Positions 53,085-63,006 of a stretch of 64,000 nt of DNA are shown here, one piece after another; the first letter of the stretch is position 1; each line of letters begins with the position of its first letter. The DNA is taken from positions 1-64,000 of the forward strand of contig NZ_JACOII010000034.1 in NCBI RefSeq assembly GCF_016306625.1, read 5' to 3'. A program made the position numbers and the translations under genes. Source of the DNA: Xenorhabdus lircayensis (lineage in GTDB: Bacteria; Pseudomonadota; Gammaproteobacteria; Enterobacterales; Enterobacteriaceae). The notes beneath the pieces are model-generated. The model was given only the letters and a program-made list of their open reading frames with translations, had not been told where the DNA came from and searched no databases.

Positions 53085-54681
53085 GGCGTCGGCTCGGTAA
53101 GCGTTCAATCACAGTGAATAAAATAAAACAAAGCAGGAGTAGTAGGAATGCGGTTACAGCCCCATCCTGACTGCGATATGCCCCAATTTGCTGATAAAGA
53201 TAGAAGGGGAGAGTACGGAAATCTTCGTTGCCAAATAATGCGACAACCCCAAAATCTCCAATTGATAATACACAGGCAAAGGCCAGCGCTTGTGCCAACG
53301 GAATTTTCAGTGCCTTAAGCTCAATTAAGCGCAGGCGGTGAATGCCTTGAATATTGAGGGAACGGCATAGAGGATTGTAGCGCTCTGCCAGATCACGCAT
53401 TGGGTTATCCAATACTTTCAGAGCATAAGGGATCGCCATCAGTGCGTTGGTCAAGATAACCAATCCGTAAGGTGATTGAGGTATGCCAATGGTTGTGTTC
53501 AGCAGAAGAAAAAAGCCTGTAGCAAGGACAATTCCCGGCATGGCAAGAATCAATAAACCGCTGGTTTCCATTGTCTGTGCCCAGCGAGGAGAATGGTGTA
53601 AGCGCAATTCGCGGCTGCTCCATAGCAGCATCATGGTCAATACGACACATAGTAATCCCGCGCCCAACGCAATAATGATCGAAGTTGTAAAGGCTTGCCA
53701 TAACGCGGGCTGGAGTAAGACAGTAAAAATGCTGTGGTTCAGGCCACCTACCACTACTGCTAACAAAGGAGGAAGTAAAAGCAGTAACGCGGTGCTAATC
53801 AGTAGACCATCAGATAATTTTCGCAGCCACGAATCCTGTGGGTTACGCCATTGTTGTTGATGACCATAACCAACGGAGAGAGCCCCTTTTAGCTTTTGGC
53901 TAACTAGCACTAGGCCAAGACAGCAAAAGAGCTGAATAAGTGCAAGCAGGGCAGCATGAGCGAGATCGTAGTCGTAACTGAGAGCTTGGTAAATGGCAAG
54001 TTCAATGGTTGTCGCAGCGGGGCCACCGCCCAGTGCGAGCACGGTGGCGAAGCTGGCGAAGCACAGCATGAAAATCAGCGCACCTGCCGGCAAAATTTGG
54101 CGGCGCAGATAAGGCCACTCTATAAAACGAAAATGCTGCCATTCACTCATACCAAGTTGGGCAGAGAGTTGCCGCTGTTCGATTGCAATATTTTCCAGCG
54201 ATTGCAGTAGTAGCCGTGTTGCCATTGGCATATTGAAAAAAATATGTGCCAGCAGAATTCCTTGTAGCCCGTAAGGGGTAAAACGATATTCAACACCTAT
54301 CCATTGGGAAATATTTGCCAGCCAGCCGGTTTGACCATAAACGGTCAGAATACCAAACAGAGCGACCAAAACAGGAAGAATCAATGTCATTGCGCATAAG
54401 CGCAGAAACAGTGCCCTGCCCGGAAAATGACGACGGTAAAGTGCTCTTGCAAGAAAAATGGCGGGTGTTACCGATAAGACGGCAGATAGAAATGCCTGCC
54501 AGAAAGTGAAGCGAATGACATGCCATAGATAACTGTCATTTAAGAATTCCTGCCAGTGGCTTTCAGGCGCACTGAACCACAGCGCCCCAAATGCTGACAG
54601 GGCAACGATAATTAATAGACCGGAGGCAATGACCCCCGGCAATAACCAGCCCGCAATTAACGGCTTACAGCACTTTGCCAT
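53077..54681 (-). CDS. thiP: Thiamine ABC transporter permease ThiP
   Basis: A 534-residue inner-membrane permease made of two homologous six-helix modules. EAA-type cytoplasmic loops are visible in [21 protein letters not shown] (first half) and in the [19 protein letters not shown] segment (second half), which contact ThiQ. The start at 54681 ([12 protein letters not shown]) matches the E. coli protein and overlaps the end of thiB by 25 bases; a GGA site precedes it. Confidence 0.96.
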   Translation of the reverse strand: MAKCCKPLIAGWLLPGVIASGLLIIVALSAFGALWFSAPESHWQEFLNDSYLWHVIRFTFWQAFLSAVLSVTPAIFLARALYRRHFPGRALFLRLCAMTLILPVLVALFGILTVYGQTGWLANISQWIGVEYRFTPYGLQGILLAHIFFNMPMATRLLLQSLENIAIEQRQLSAQLGMSEWQHFRFIEWPYLRRQILPAGALIFMLCFASFATVLALGGGPAATTIELAIYQALSYDYDLAHAALLALIQLFCCLGLVLVSQKLKGALSVGYGHQQQWRNPQDSWLRKLSDGLLISTALLLLLPPLLAVVVGGLNHSIFTVLLQPALWQAFTTSIIIALGAGLLCVVLTMMLLWSSRELRLHHSPRWAQTMETSGLLILAMPGIVLATGFFLLLNTTIGIPQSPYGLVILTNALMAIPYALKVLDNPMRDLAERYNPLCRSLNIQGIHRLRLIELKALKIPLAQALAFACVLSIGDFGVVALFGNEDFRTLPFYLYQQIGAYRSQDGAVTAFLLLLLCFILFTVIERLPSRRHD

Positions 54682-55670
54682 GTACGGATCCATTTTGTAC
54701 GGTGTTTTGCCACATCATCTGCGTTGAATTGCAGAGATTTCTCAGGTACAGGAAGTTGTTTGAAGGCGTCAGGCAAAGGGATATCAATCACGGGATACAT
54801 CCATTGAGTTGTCGGCAGTACTTGCTGAAATGCCGGTGAAATCATAAAGTTCATGAATTTCTGTGCCAGTTCCGGTTGCTTGCTTGAGGCTAACTGAGCT
54901 GCTACTTCAACCTGCAAATAGTGACCTTCTTTGAATATAGCCGCGGCATAGTTATCTTTTTTCTCAGACATGATGTGATAGCCCGGTGAGGTAGTGTAGC
55001 TCAACACCATATCGCCTTCACCTTTCAAAAACAGGCCATAGGCTTCACTCCAGCCCTTAGTAACGGTGAGTGTCTTTTTGGCAACTTTTAGCCATTCTTG
55101 TGCTGTTTTATCTCCATAGAGATCCTGCATCCAAAGCAGCAGCCCCAAGCCCGGAGTGCTAGTGCGTGGATCTTGGTAAATAATCTTCCAATTCTGGTGG
55201 CTATTGATTAATTCATCCATACTTTTTGGTGGATGAGGTAAGGTGTTCTTGTTGTAAATAAAGGCAAAGTAACCGTAATCGTAAGGAATAAACGTTGTGT
55301 TGTTCCATACAATGGGTAATTTCAGTTTTGAGGTATCGACATGACTTGGCGTGAACAATCCTGTTTGTTGAGCGGCCTGAATCAGATTGTTATCCAACCC
55401 CAGCACGATATCTGCCGACGTTTTTTGGCCTTCCATTCGCAAACGGTTCAGCAGGGATACCCCATCTTCCAGAGCAATGAGCTCCAGTTCACAACCACAC
55501 TCTGCTTCAAAGGCTTTTTTAATGGCAGGCCCGGAGCCCCATTCAGAGGCAAATGAATCATAAGTGTAAACTGTCAATGTGGGCTTCGCTTGAGCTGTCT
55601 GAGCAAAGACACAGGCAAAAATCGATAGCGTACTGATGGCAATAAAGCGGGAAAATAATTTCTTAAACAC
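54657..55670 (-). CDS. thiB: Thiamine-binding periplasmic protein ThiB
   Basis: A 337-residue solute-binding protein (TbpA) with a signal peptide (cleavage AQTAQA-KPTL). The mature protein starts LTVYTYDSFASEWG, and has the CGCELELIALEDG segment and the IVLGLDNNLI and WNNTTFIPYDYGYFAF strands that shape the thiamine pocket. The start codon is GTG, behind an AGGAGAG site; the open frame has no better start. It is the first gene of thiBPQ, under a TPP riboswitch 140 bp upstream. Confidence 0.96.
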   Translation of the reverse strand: MFKKLFSRFIAISTLSIFACVFAQTAQAKPTLTVYTYDSFASEWGSGPAIKKAFEAECGCELELIALEDGVSLLNRLRMEGQKTSADIVLGLDNNLIQAAQQTGLFTPSHVDTSKLKLPIVWNNTTFIPYDYGYFAFIYNKNTLPHPPKSMDELINSHQNWKIIYQDPRTSTPGLGLLLWMQDLYGDKTAQEWLKVAKKTLTVTKGWSEAYGLFLKGEGDMVLSYTTSPGYHIMSEKKDNYAAAIFKEGHYLQVEVAAQLASSKQPELAQKFMNFMISPAFQQVLPTTQWMYPVIDIPLPDAFKQLPVPEKSLQFNADDVAKHRTKWIRTWQSAVSR

Positions 55671-55682
55671 TTTGCTCTCCTG

Positions 55683-55747
55683 TAGTTATAAACATTAGTT
55701 ATAAACATTAGTTATGAAGATTAGTCATTAACGTTAGTTGTGAGCAG
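55683..55747. repeat. 13-bp tandem array in the thiB leader
   Basis: tagttataaacat is present twice without change (55683-55695, 55696-55708), then as tagttatgaagat, tagtcattaacgt and tagttgtgagcag (55709-55747). The array lies on the thiB transcript between the TPP aptamer and the ribosome binding site. Confidence 0.85.
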
Positions 55748-55811
55748 ATTGGCAAAGGACCTGAGAAGGTGCTAAATGAAATTACTTATTTTCTATCAAT
55801 GATTAGCGACT

Positions 55812-55899
55812 CAAATCCCTACGTCGGTACTAGCCGGTTCAGGTTCGACGGGTTTGTTCTCAGCAGCGTTATTTCACAACAGCCGCACCCCGTTGAGAT
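55812..55899 (-). promoter_or_regulatory. TPP riboswitch (THI element) of thiBPQ
   Basis: On the minus strand the conserved blocks are in order: ACGGGGTGCGGC, GCTGAGA, ACCCGTCGAACCTGAAC, CGGCTAGTACCGACGTAGGGA. Binding of thiamine pyrophosphate represses the transporter genes. There is no obvious terminator between aptamer and thiB; sequestration of the ribosome binding site is the usual mode in enterics, but here a 13-bp repeat array separates the two. Confidence 0.95.
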
Positions 55900-56018
55900 G
55901 GCGGTATTGTAGAGACTTCGGCTACGCCTGCAAAGTCCAATTATAGAGGTTTACCGCTTGAGATGAGTGTGAAACAATTAGCTATCTTTTCAAATTGGTT
56001 TTATCAAGAGGTAGTCTG

Positions 56019-56549
56019 GTGATCGATGATGATGGCTACCGCCCGAATGTAGGAATTGTAATTTGTAATCGCCAAGGGCAGGTTCTATGGGCCCGTCGCT
56101 ATGGGCAGCATTCCTGGCAGTTTCCTCAGGGTGGTATCAATCCAGGGGAATCACCAGAACAAGCGATGTATCGCGAGTTGTTCGAAGAAGTTGGTTTAAA
56201 TCGCAAAGATGTTCGGGTTCTCGCCTCAACCCGGAGTTGGCTGCGTTACAAATTACCCAAGCGTTTGGTGCGTTGGGATACAAAGCCTGTGTGTATTGGG
56301 CAAAAGCAACGTTGGTTTTTATTGCAGTTGCTGTGTAATGAGGCCGATATTAATGTGCAGCGCAGTAATACGCCAGAATTTGATGGCTGGCGTTGGGTCA
56401 GCTATTGGTATCCTGTCCGGCAGGTGGTTTCTTTTAAACGGGATGTGTATCGCCGCGTGATGAAAGAATTTTCATCTATTGTGATGCCAATGCAAGAATC
56501 CACTTCATTGCTACATTCACCTTATTTACATCGTCGTAGAAGAAGTTAG
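56019..56549 (+). CDS. rppH: RNA pyrophosphohydrolase
   Basis: A 176-residue Nudix hydrolase that removes pyrophosphate from 5' triphosphate mRNA ends to trigger RNase E decay. The Nudix box begins GGINPGES and ends RELFEEVGL (about residues 38-60). [11 protein letters not shown]-type sequence and [12 protein letters not shown] match E. coli. The start is GTG, seven bases after an AAGAGG site, and gives [12 protein letters not shown] like the E. coli protein; ATG or other codons further upstream lack support. ptsP follows after nine bases. Confidence 0.97.
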   Translation: MIDDDGYRPNVGIVICNRQGQVLWARRYGQHSWQFPQGGINPGESPEQAMYRELFEEVGLNRKDVRVLASTRSWLRYKLPKRLVRWDTKPVCIGQKQRWFLLQLLCNEADINVQRSNTPEFDGWRWVSYWYPVRQVVSFKRDVYRRVMKEFSSIVMPMQESTSLLHSPYLHRRRRS

Positions 56550-56558
56550 GTAATTGTT

Positions 56559-58805
56559 ATGCTCATGCGCTTACGGGAAATTGTCGAAAAGGTTGCTATG
56601 GCAGCTAACTTATCTGAAGCGCTTGAGCTGCTAGTCAATGAAACTTGTCTGGCAATGAACACGGATGTCTGTTCTATCTATCTGGCCGATCATCGGCGTC
56701 ATTGTTATTACCTGATGGCAACCAAAGGGTTGAGGAAACCCAAAGGGCGAGTGATCAGTTTAGCCTTTAATGAGGGCGTCGTGGGTGAAGTTGGGCGTTT
56801 GTCTGAATTAATCAACCTCGCTGATGTCCGTGACCATCCTAGTTTCAAATATATTCCCCAAGTGCAAGAAGAAAGCCTGCGGGCTTTTTTAGGTGTACCG
56901 ATTGTTTATCGCCGTCAGTTGCAGGGAATATTAGTTGTTCAGCAGCATGAACGGCGGCTATTTGATGAAAGTGAAGAATCTTTCATGGTTACACTGGCGA
57001 TGCAGCTTGCGGTTATTCTTGCTCAGGCTCAGACAAAAGGGATATTTGGTCATTATCGACAGAGCCGTATTAAAGCGCTGTCCATTTCTAACGGTATTGT
57101 TATGGCTCAGGGATGGCAAGATCGCTCACAACCTTTGCTGGATCAGGTATCTGAGGCATCAACGCTGGATTATCAGGCTGAACGTTCGAGATTGACGCGC
57201 GCCCTAGAACAAGCAACAGCGGAATGCCGTCGTATCGGTAAGCGCTTCACTGCGAGTTCACAGAAAGAAAGTGCTGCCATTTTTGATCTCTATTCTCATT
57301 TATTAAATGATCCCCAACTCAAGCAGGATCTGTTTTATTCCGTAGATAATGGTTTTGTCGCGGAATGGGCGGTCAAAACCGTAATTGAAAAATACGCCGA
57401 ACAGTTTGCCAGCTTGCAAGATCGTTACATGCGTGAAAGAGCTTCCGATCTGCGAGCGCTTGGACAGCGGGTATTGTTTCATCTGGATGATTCTTTCACT
57501 GATGCTGCTCAGTGGCCGGATCGCTTTATTCTGGTTGCCGATGAACTCAGTGCCAATTTGTTGGCTGAGATGCCACAGGAGCAATTGGCTGGTGTGATTG
57601 TACGAGATGGTGCGACCCACTCTCACTCTGCAATACTGGTTCGTGCGATGGGGATCCCCGCTATCATGGGGGCGGATATCCAACCTGAGTTATTGCATAG
57701 TCGGATGCTAATCCTTGATGGTTATCGCGGAGAAATTTTTATTGAGCCAGAGCCACTGATTGTTCAGGAATATCGGCAGATCATAGAGGAAGAACAGGTT
57801 CTCAGTAAACTGGCTGAAGGTGAACAGCAGCAGCAAGCACAGCTCAAAAGTGGAGAACGCGTTCTGGTACAACTCAATGCGGGCCTGAGTTTAAAATATG
57901 AACAGCAGATAGAAGATAGTATTGATGGCGTTGGGCTGTATCGCACAGAGATTCCCTTTATGCTGCATAGCGGTTTTCCATCAGAAGATGAGCAAAAAAA
58001 CCGTTATCAAGAGATGCTAGAGCTTTTCCCTGATAAGCCGGTGGTGTTGCGAACCCTGGATATTGGTGCCGACAAACAACTTCCTTATATGCCTATTAGT
58101 GAAGAAAATCCCTGTCTTGGTTGGCGGGGAATTCGTATCACACTGGATCAGCCGGAAATATTCCTGATTCAGCTCAGGGCGATGCTGAAAGCCAATGCAC
58201 TCACTGGCAATCTAAAAATACTCTTGCCGATGGTGACGAGTATTGAGGAAATTGATGAAGCCCGAAAATTGATTGAGAGAGCAAAAGCCGAGGTTGAGCA
58301 AGCCATCGCCGGCAAGATCACCATGCCCCATATCGGCATTATGCTTGAAGTGCCATCTACCATTTTTCTACTGCCACAGTTAAAGAAACGAATTGATTTT
58401 GTCTCTGTTGGCACGAATGACCTCACCCAGTATTTGCTTGCGGTGGATCGCAACAATACACACGTAGCCTCGTTATATGATAATTTACACCCTGCGGTGA
58501 TTAGAGCTCTGAAACTGGCCTTTGATGAATGCCAACGTCTTTATCTTCCTATTAGCGTATGTGGCGAAATGGCGGGTTTACCGATGGGGACATTAATCTT
58601 GCTTGGTTTAGGTTATCGTAGCCTGAGTATGAGTGGCCGAAGCGTTCCACGCACCAAATATTTGCTGCGCCATTTGGATGCCAACGGACTCGAACGTCTT
58701 ATCAAGGTGGTACTAAAAGCCGAAACTAGCCAGCAGGTAAAAGCATTGTCAGCTGAGTTTATGGAGTCGCATGGTCTGGGGGGCTTGATTCGAGGCGGTA
58801 TTTAG
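56559..58805 (+). CDS. ptsP: Phosphoenolpyruvate-protein phosphotransferase EI-Ntr
   Basis: A 748-residue first enzyme of the nitrogen PTS, which phosphorylates NPr from PEP. An N-terminal GAF sensor domain (about residues 1-150) binds glutamine-type signals in E. coli. The EI part follows: helical HPr-binding domain, the phospho-His domain with GATHSHSAILVRAMGIPA (about 353), and the PEP-binding TIM barrel with the catalytic CGEMAG segment (about 667). The same length as the E. coli protein. Likely cotranscribed with rppH. Confidence 0.97.
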   Translation: MLMRLREIVEKVAMAANLSEALELLVNETCLAMNTDVCSIYLADHRRHCYYLMATKGLRKPKGRVISLAFNEGVVGEVGRLSELINLADVRDHPSFKYIPQVQEESLRAFLGVPIVYRRQLQGILVVQQHERRLFDESEESFMVTLAMQLAVILAQAQTKGIFGHYRQSRIKALSISNGIVMAQGWQDRSQPLLDQVSEASTLDYQAERSRLTRALEQATAECRRIGKRFTASSQKESAAIFDLYSHLLNDPQLKQDLFYSVDNGFVAEWAVKTVIEKYAEQFASLQDRYMRERASDLRALGQRVLFHLDDSFTDAAQWPDRFILVADELSANLLAEMPQEQLAGVIVRDGATHSHSAILVRAMGIPAIMGADIQPELLHSRMLILDGYRGEIFIEPEPLIVQEYRQIIEEEQVLSKLAEGEQQQQAQLKSGERVLVQLNAGLSLKYEQQIEDSIDGVGLYRTEIPFMLHSGFPSEDEQKNRYQEMLELFPDKPVVLRTLDIGADKQLPYMPISEENPCLGWRGIRITLDQPEIFLIQLRAMLKANALTGNLKILLPMVTSIEEIDEARKLIERAKAEVEQAIAGKITMPHIGIMLEVPSTIFLLPQLKKRIDFVSVGTNDLTQYLLAVDRNNTHVASLYDNLHPAVIRALKLAFDECQRLYLPISVCGEMAGLPMGTLILLGLGYRSLSMSGRSVPRTKYLLRHLDANGLERLIKVVLKAETSQQVKALSAEFMESHGLGGLIRGGI

Positions 58806-58909
58806 CATTAACCCAGTTAAGTGCCTCTTGGGATAACTATCCTAATTAGGGTGGCGCTTAATCCATTTAGTTGCCTGTGCGATTATTTGTCTTAAGTTAT
58901 TCAAGCAAT

Positions 58910-58961
58910 ATAATTCATTCGCACAAGATAATTTATTCACAATATCATTCATTCACACAAC
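58910..58961. repeat. 16-18-bp tandem copies upstream of lgt
   Basis: ataattcattcgcacaag (58910-58927), ataatttattcacaat (58928-58943) and atcattcattcacacaac (58944-58961) lie head to tail in the ptsP-lgt spacer, 20 bp before the lgt start. Confidence 0.75.
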
Positions 58962-58981
58962 ATTATTTTTAGTGGGGAACG

Positions 58982-59872
58982 ATGAGCACTAGCTATCTGG
59001 CACTTCCTAATATTGACCCTGTCATATTTTCAATCGGACCTGTATCTCTCCACTGGTACGGTTTCATGTATCTGATTGGCTTTGTTTTTGCTATGTGGTT
59101 GGCAAATCGCCGTGCGGCAAAACCAAACAGCGGCTGGAACAAAACTGAAGTCGAGAATTTGCTGTATGCAGGATTTGTCGGGGTTTTCGTCGGTGGACGC
59201 CTCGGTTATGTTCTGTTCTATAATCTCCCAATGTTCCTTGATAATCCCCTTTATTTGTTCAAGGTTTGGGACGGAGGTATGTCTTTCCACGGTGGGCTGG
59301 TAGGGGTTACCTGCGCAATGTGGTGGTTTTCGCGCCGCACTAAACGCCACTTCTTACAAGTCGCTGATTTCGTTGCTCCATTGGTTCCCTTTGGTTTGGG
59401 TATGGGGCGTATCGGTAACTTTATCAATGGTGAGCTGTGGGGACGTGTTACGCTTGATACGCCGTGGGCTATGCTGTTCCCGGGTTCCCGCAGCGAAGAC
59501 ATCGCAATAGCTACAGCCAATCCTTCTTTTTGGCCGATTCTGGAAAAATATGGTGTCCTGCCTCGCCATCCATCACAGCTATATGAGATGGTGCTTGAAG
59601 GTATTGTGCTGTTTATCATCCTCAATTTATTTATCCGTAAACCACGCCCGATGGGGAGTGTTTCAGGTTTATTCCTGATTGGTTACGGTGCATTCCGCAT
59701 AATAGTCGAATTTTTCCGCCAGCCTGATGTGCAGCTCGGGTTGTTTGAAGGAATCAGTATGGGGCAAATTCTTTCTATTCCGATGATTTTAATGGGAATT
59801 TTAATGATGGTATGGGCATGTAAATTCCCTGGTAACAAGACTCGCAACAAAGAGGTACAAGAGGCAAAATGA
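58982..59872 (+). CDS. lgt: Prolipoprotein diacylglyceryl transferase
   Basis: A 296-residue inner-membrane enzyme with seven transmembrane helices that attaches diacylglycerol to the lipobox cysteine of prelipoproteins. Essential residues are visible in [11 protein letters not shown] (His and Tyr, about residue 23), [11 protein letters not shown], the HGGLVG loop (about 103) and the Lgt signature [14 protein letters not shown] (about 142). E. coli Lgt has 291. It overlaps thyA by four bases (ATGA), so the two are coupled. Confidence 0.98.
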   Translation: MSTSYLALPNIDPVIFSIGPVSLHWYGFMYLIGFVFAMWLANRRAAKPNSGWNKTEVENLLYAGFVGVFVGGRLGYVLFYNLPMFLDNPLYLFKVWDGGMSFHGGLVGVTCAMWWFSRRTKRHFLQVADFVAPLVPFGLGMGRIGNFINGELWGRVTLDTPWAMLFPGSRSEDIAIATANPSFWPILEKYGVLPRHPSQLYEMVLEGIVLFIILNLFIRKPRPMGSVSGLFLIGYGAFRIIVEFFRQPDVQLGLFEGISMGQILSIPMILMGILMMVWACKFPGNKTRNKEVQEAK

Positions 59873-60663
59873 AACAGTATCTGGATTTAATGGAAAAAGT
59901 GCTGGAAGAAGGCACGGCAAAAGATGATCGAACGGGGACGGGAACACTCTCTATCTTTGGTCATCAGATGCGTTTCAATTTGCAAGAAGGTTTTCCATTG
60001 GTAACAACCAAGCGCTGCCATCTTCGTTCCATCATTCATGAACTGCTTTGGTTCTTGAATGGCGATACCAATATCAAATACCTGCATGATAATGGCGTGA
60101 CCATCTGGAATGAATGGGCTGACGAAAATGGGGATTTAGGGCCTGTTTACGGTAAGCAATGGCGCGCCTGGGGCTCGGCGGATGGTCATCAAATCGATCA
60201 ATTAACTCAAGTTATTGAGCAGTTGAAAAGTGATCCTGACTCACGCCGGATTATTGTTTCTGCATGGAACGTTGGGGAATTGGATAAAATGGCATTGGCA
60301 CCATGCCATGCTTTTTTCCAGTTCTACGTAGCAGATGGCAAACTTTCCTGCCAGCTTTACCAGCGTTCCTGTGATGTATTTTTAGGTTTGCCATTCAATA
60401 TTGCAAGTTATGCTCTGTTGGTGCATATGATGGCTCAGCAGTGTGATCTTGAAGTAGGTGATTTTGTCTGGACAGGTGGTGATACCCATCTTTACAGTAA
60501 TCACTTGGAACAAACCAAACTTCAGTTAAGCCGTGAGCCGCGTGCGTTGCCTAAGTTGGTTATTAAGCGTAAGCCAGCCTCATTGTTTGATTATCAATTC
60601 GAAGACTTTGAGATTGTGGATTATGACCCACATCCGGGCATCAAAGCCCCAGTCGCAATTTAA
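59869..60663 (+). CDS. thyA: Thymidylate synthase
   Basis: A 264-residue enzyme, same length as E. coli ThyA, methylating dUMP with methylene-tetrahydrofolate. The nucleophilic cysteine lies in [13 protein letters not shown] (about residue 146), the phosphate-binding arginines in DDRTGTGT and in [18 protein letters not shown], and the substrate Tyr/His in [12 protein letters not shown]. The dihydrofolate it makes is recycled by FolA, encoded at 34175 in this window. Confidence 0.99.
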   Translation: MKQYLDLMEKVLEEGTAKDDRTGTGTLSIFGHQMRFNLQEGFPLVTTKRCHLRSIIHELLWFLNGDTNIKYLHDNGVTIWNEWADENGDLGPVYGKQWRAWGSADGHQIDQLTQVIEQLKSDPDSRRIIVSAWNVGELDKMALAPCHAFFQFYVADGKLSCQLYQRSCDVFLGLPFNIASYALLVHMMAQQCDLEVGDFVWTGGDTHLYSNHLEQTKLQLSREPRALPKLVIKRKPASLFDYQFEDFEIVDYDPHPGIKAPVAI

Positions 60664-60666
60664 TAT

Positions 60667-60714
60667 CAAATTCAATACCAAATTCAGTACCAAATTCAGT
60701 ACCAAATTGTTAAA
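60667..60714. repeat. 12-bp tandem array after thyA
   Basis: caaattcaatac (60667-60678), caaattcagtac (60679-60690), caaattcagtac (60691-60702) and a partial fourth copy caaattgttaaa (60703-60714). It begins four bases past the thyA stop and ends at the terminator stem. Confidence 0.9.
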
Positions 60715-60738
60715 GAGCGGGTTTTACCTGCTCTTTTT
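60712..60738 (+). terminator. Rho-independent terminator after thyA
   Basis: AAAGAGCGGG pairs with CCTGCTCTTT (one G-T pair) around a five-base loop and is followed by TT. The 200 bp from here to ppdA show a small AATGA/TCATT palindrome but no clear promoter. Confidence 0.8.
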
Positions 60739-60944
60739 ACATTTATCGCCAGCAGTTCTCAATATTAAAAACTAACCCTCTATTACTTTTGCGTGTCGCT
60801 TCGCAAATAAAATGAAAATGTCATTTCATCACTACTTTTCTCTGAAACCGTTTCGCATAACTCAATTAACCGTCTTCCCATGTTTCGAAGTATCAAAGAT
60901 ATTTGCCGTAAGAAAAATCGTGCATGAAATATATCCAATAGAAA

Positions 60945-61502
60945 ATGAATATGGCGATAACGTGTACTGGAAATAAACAGCGTGATAAAGCAGTGCGTAA
61001 TAAAGAAATAAAAATTCGTGAACAATCAGGGTTTACATTATTGGAGTTACTGATAGCGATGTTCATCATTTCTATCAGTCTATCTTGGGGGCTATATCAT
61101 TGGGGAAAATATCAAAACCGTCTGCGTTTGCAATCAGCAGTGAATAATGTGTTGTCTTTTATGGAAAGGCAACAGGCTCTGGCAAATTATCTGAATCAGG
61201 ATCGTACATTATGGTTAGTGATGGGGAAGTCTTGGTGTTTGGCTTCTGTAACCAAGATAGCTGATTGTGATGAAGGTGATGGAGAACGCGTTAACTCTCC
61301 TCATGATGATGTGTTTTTGACATCATCCACGACCGAGCGCATTGATTTTTACGGCGTTAGGAACACAGCGATGCCAGCCAGTTTTATCCTGGAAAACTCT
61401 GCTGGTGAAATTAGCGTAGTAATTTCGGGACGCGGGCGAATCAGGACATGCAGTAATACTATTAGCCAGCTTCCTAATTGTGAGGGAATAAAAAATCCAT
61501 GA
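60945..61502 (+). CDS. ppdA: Minor pseudopilin PpdA (prepilin peptidase-dependent)
   Basis: A 185-residue pseudopilin. The type IV prepilin motif is QSG-FTLLELLIAMF, with Gly at -1, Phe at +1 and Glu at +5, followed by a hydrophobic helix. The C-terminal part has the RGRIRTCSNTISQLPNC tail typical of GspH/PpdA proteins. The 29-residue leader is long for the family; a GTG at 60996 would give a 12-residue leader and is a possible start. It overlaps ppdB by four bases, and is the first of ppdA-ppdB-ygdB-ppdC, as in E. coli. Confidence 0.88.
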   Translation: MNMAITCTGNKQRDKAVRNKEIKIREQSGFTLLELLIAMFIISISLSWGLYHWGKYQNRLRLQSAVNNVLSFMERQQALANYLNQDRTLWLVMGKSWCLASVTKIADCDEGDGERVNSPHDDVFLTSSTTERIDFYGVRNTAMPASFILENSAGEISVVISGRGRIRTCSNTISQLPNCEGIKNP

Positions 61503-62110
61503 TGCTGACTATTTTCTGTTTTAAGCAAAAACAAACCGGATTTTCCTTGCTGGAAGTAATGGTAGCTATGCTAATTAGCAGTGTGATTTTTGTCGCCATG
61601 ACGAAAACTTATCCAATTTTATCAGGCCAAGTTCTCGATCTTTATCGGAAATATCGGTTGCATTATTTGGTAAATAGAACTGTCTATTTGATGGGAAAAG
61701 ACATCAGGCGGGCAGGTTATTGTCGGGATAGAAAACAGTGTAAAGGTGAGCCACTAGTAATTAAAAATAAAGATACGGAATCCGCCAACTCCTGTTTTAT
61801 TGTCGCTTTTGATCTCAATTTAAATAATCGATGGGAAAAGCCCGATCATATTGAATCCGAATTTTTTGGTTATCGCTTAAATAACCGAGCTCTTGAATGG
61901 CAGAGAGGGACGGTTGATTGTCAGGGAAATGGTTGGGAAAGGTTATTTGATCCAAAAGAGATTGTGATTGATGCCTTTCATCTTGAGAAGTTACGGGCAA
62001 AGGGAGGGGCGATTTTTATCACCTTGTCCATTAATGCTCATTGGCTGAAATCCCCATCCGTTATGTATCGTTATCAAACGACAATCCGGTTGCGTAATGT
62101 CAGGGAATGA
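61499..62110 (+). CDS. ppdB: Minor pseudopilin PpdB
   Basis: A 203-residue PilW-like pseudopilin. The prepilin site QTG-FSLLEVMVAML (residues 12-25) has Gly -1, Phe +1 and Glu +5. Three cysteines lie downstream (YCRDRKQC and a later DCQG). It probably sits at the pilus tip with PpdA, YgdB and PpdC. The gene starts inside the ppdA end. Confidence 0.88.
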   Translation: MMLTIFCFKQKQTGFSLLEVMVAMLISSVIFVAMTKTYPILSGQVLDLYRKYRLHYLVNRTVYLMGKDIRRAGYCRDRKQCKGEPLVIKNKDTESANSCFIVAFDLNLNNRWEKPDHIESEFFGYRLNNRALEWQRGTVDCQGNGWERLFDPKEIVIDAFHLEKLRAKGGAIFITLSINAHWLKSPSVMYRYQTTIRLRNVRE

Positions 62111-62143
62111 AGAACATATGGTGGGAATTGAAGGCAGGAATTC

Positions 62144-62617
62144 ATGGCTGAAAAACGGGTGGCAGACAAGCAGCAGGGAAATATCTTGCTGGTATCGATA
62201 ATTATGTTATTGGCGTTGAGTTTAATGATGTTGAAAGCGCTCCATTATCAACAAGAAAACGCGATGCTTATGATGATGGATGAACAAAATTATTTGAAGG
62301 CTTTTCTGCGGGCAGAATCATCACTGACATGGGGGAAAGTGCAGTCATGGCAGATCAATCAGCAAGAAATGGACGGTTGGTTTTGTTTGCAACAAACTGA
62401 ATTTCATCTGAAAAGTTGCCTCAAGCGCTATTCGGATAATCTTTTTCTATTAAAAGGGATCGCTCAATTTACATCAGGGGAAAATCTTGAACTTTATCAA
62501 TGGATGAAACTGATGAAAAACTTAAATCAAGATACACTTATTTCTATTGCATTGACTCCTGTTGAAAGTGGTTGGCTGGATTTTTGTCCTGTTCCTCAGG
62601 CCGAATTTTGTTTATGA
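62144..62617 (+). CDS. ygdB: DUF2509 pseudopilin-like protein YgdB
   Basis: A 157-residue PilX/GspK-type protein: a basic leader, QQG-NILLVSIIMLLALSLMM, then a soluble domain ending WLDFCPVPQAEFCL, like E. coli YgdB. The usual Glu at +5 is missing (the residue is Val), as expected for GspK-like tip pseudopilins. It overlaps ppdC by four bases (ATGA). Confidence 0.88.
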   Translation: MAEKRVADKQQGNILLVSIIMLLALSLMMLKALHYQQENAMLMMMDEQNYLKAFLRAESSLTWGKVQSWQINQQEMDGWFCLQQTEFHLKSCLKRYSDNLFLLKGIAQFTSGENLELYQWMKLMKNLNQDTLISIALTPVESGWLDFCPVPQAEFCL

Positions 62618-63006
62618 AAATCTTCCATCAATCTAGGCGGCAAAGGCGGCAAGAGGGCATGAGTTTGCCGGAGGTTATGGTGGCATCCGTCGTATTTGCG
62701 ATCTCTTTACTGGGTTTAATGCGTTACCATCAGGCATTGTCAGCAAACTTCCAGCAATATTGGGGGCAACTTAAGGCAGTACGATATGCCCATGATCAGT
62801 TGGAGCAATATGAGCGTTTGGAAGGGCAAATTGGATTGAGGAAAACAGAGGAAGATACGGCATCACAGCAGAGATGGAAAATGGAATTTCAACGAGAATT
62901 TCACTCATTGGGATGCTATCAAGTAACAGTTAAGTTGACAGTACATTACAATAAACCAAGTAAATTAGAACGCTGGTTTTGTGCAAGTGGGAGCATTGAT
63001 GTTTAG
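62614..63006 (+). CDS. ppdC: Minor pseudopilin PpdC
   Basis: A 130-residue PilV-like pseudopilin. The prepilin site is QEG-MSLPEVMVASVVF (Gly -1, Met +1, Glu +5) after a 15-residue basic leader. The frame opens 14 codons upstream within ygdB, but the ATG overlapping the ygdB stop is the natural start. It overlaps recC by eight bases. Confidence 0.88.
   Translation: MKIFHQSRRQRRQEGMSLPEVMVASVVFAISLLGLMRYHQALSANFQQYWGQLKAVRYAHDQLEQYERLEGQIGLRKTEEDTASQQRWKMEFQREFHSLGCYQVTVKLTVHYNKPSKLERWFCASGSIDV

Noticed and set aside
55683-55747. 13-bp repeats as replication iterons
   Set aside because: They lie in the transcribed leader of a metabolic operon, decay progressively, and no replication gene is near.
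60533-60775. 80-codon frame across the end of thyA and the 12-bp repeats
   Set aside because: Its repeated KFSTKFSTK sequence comes from the 12-bp array; it crosses the terminator and has no start signal.
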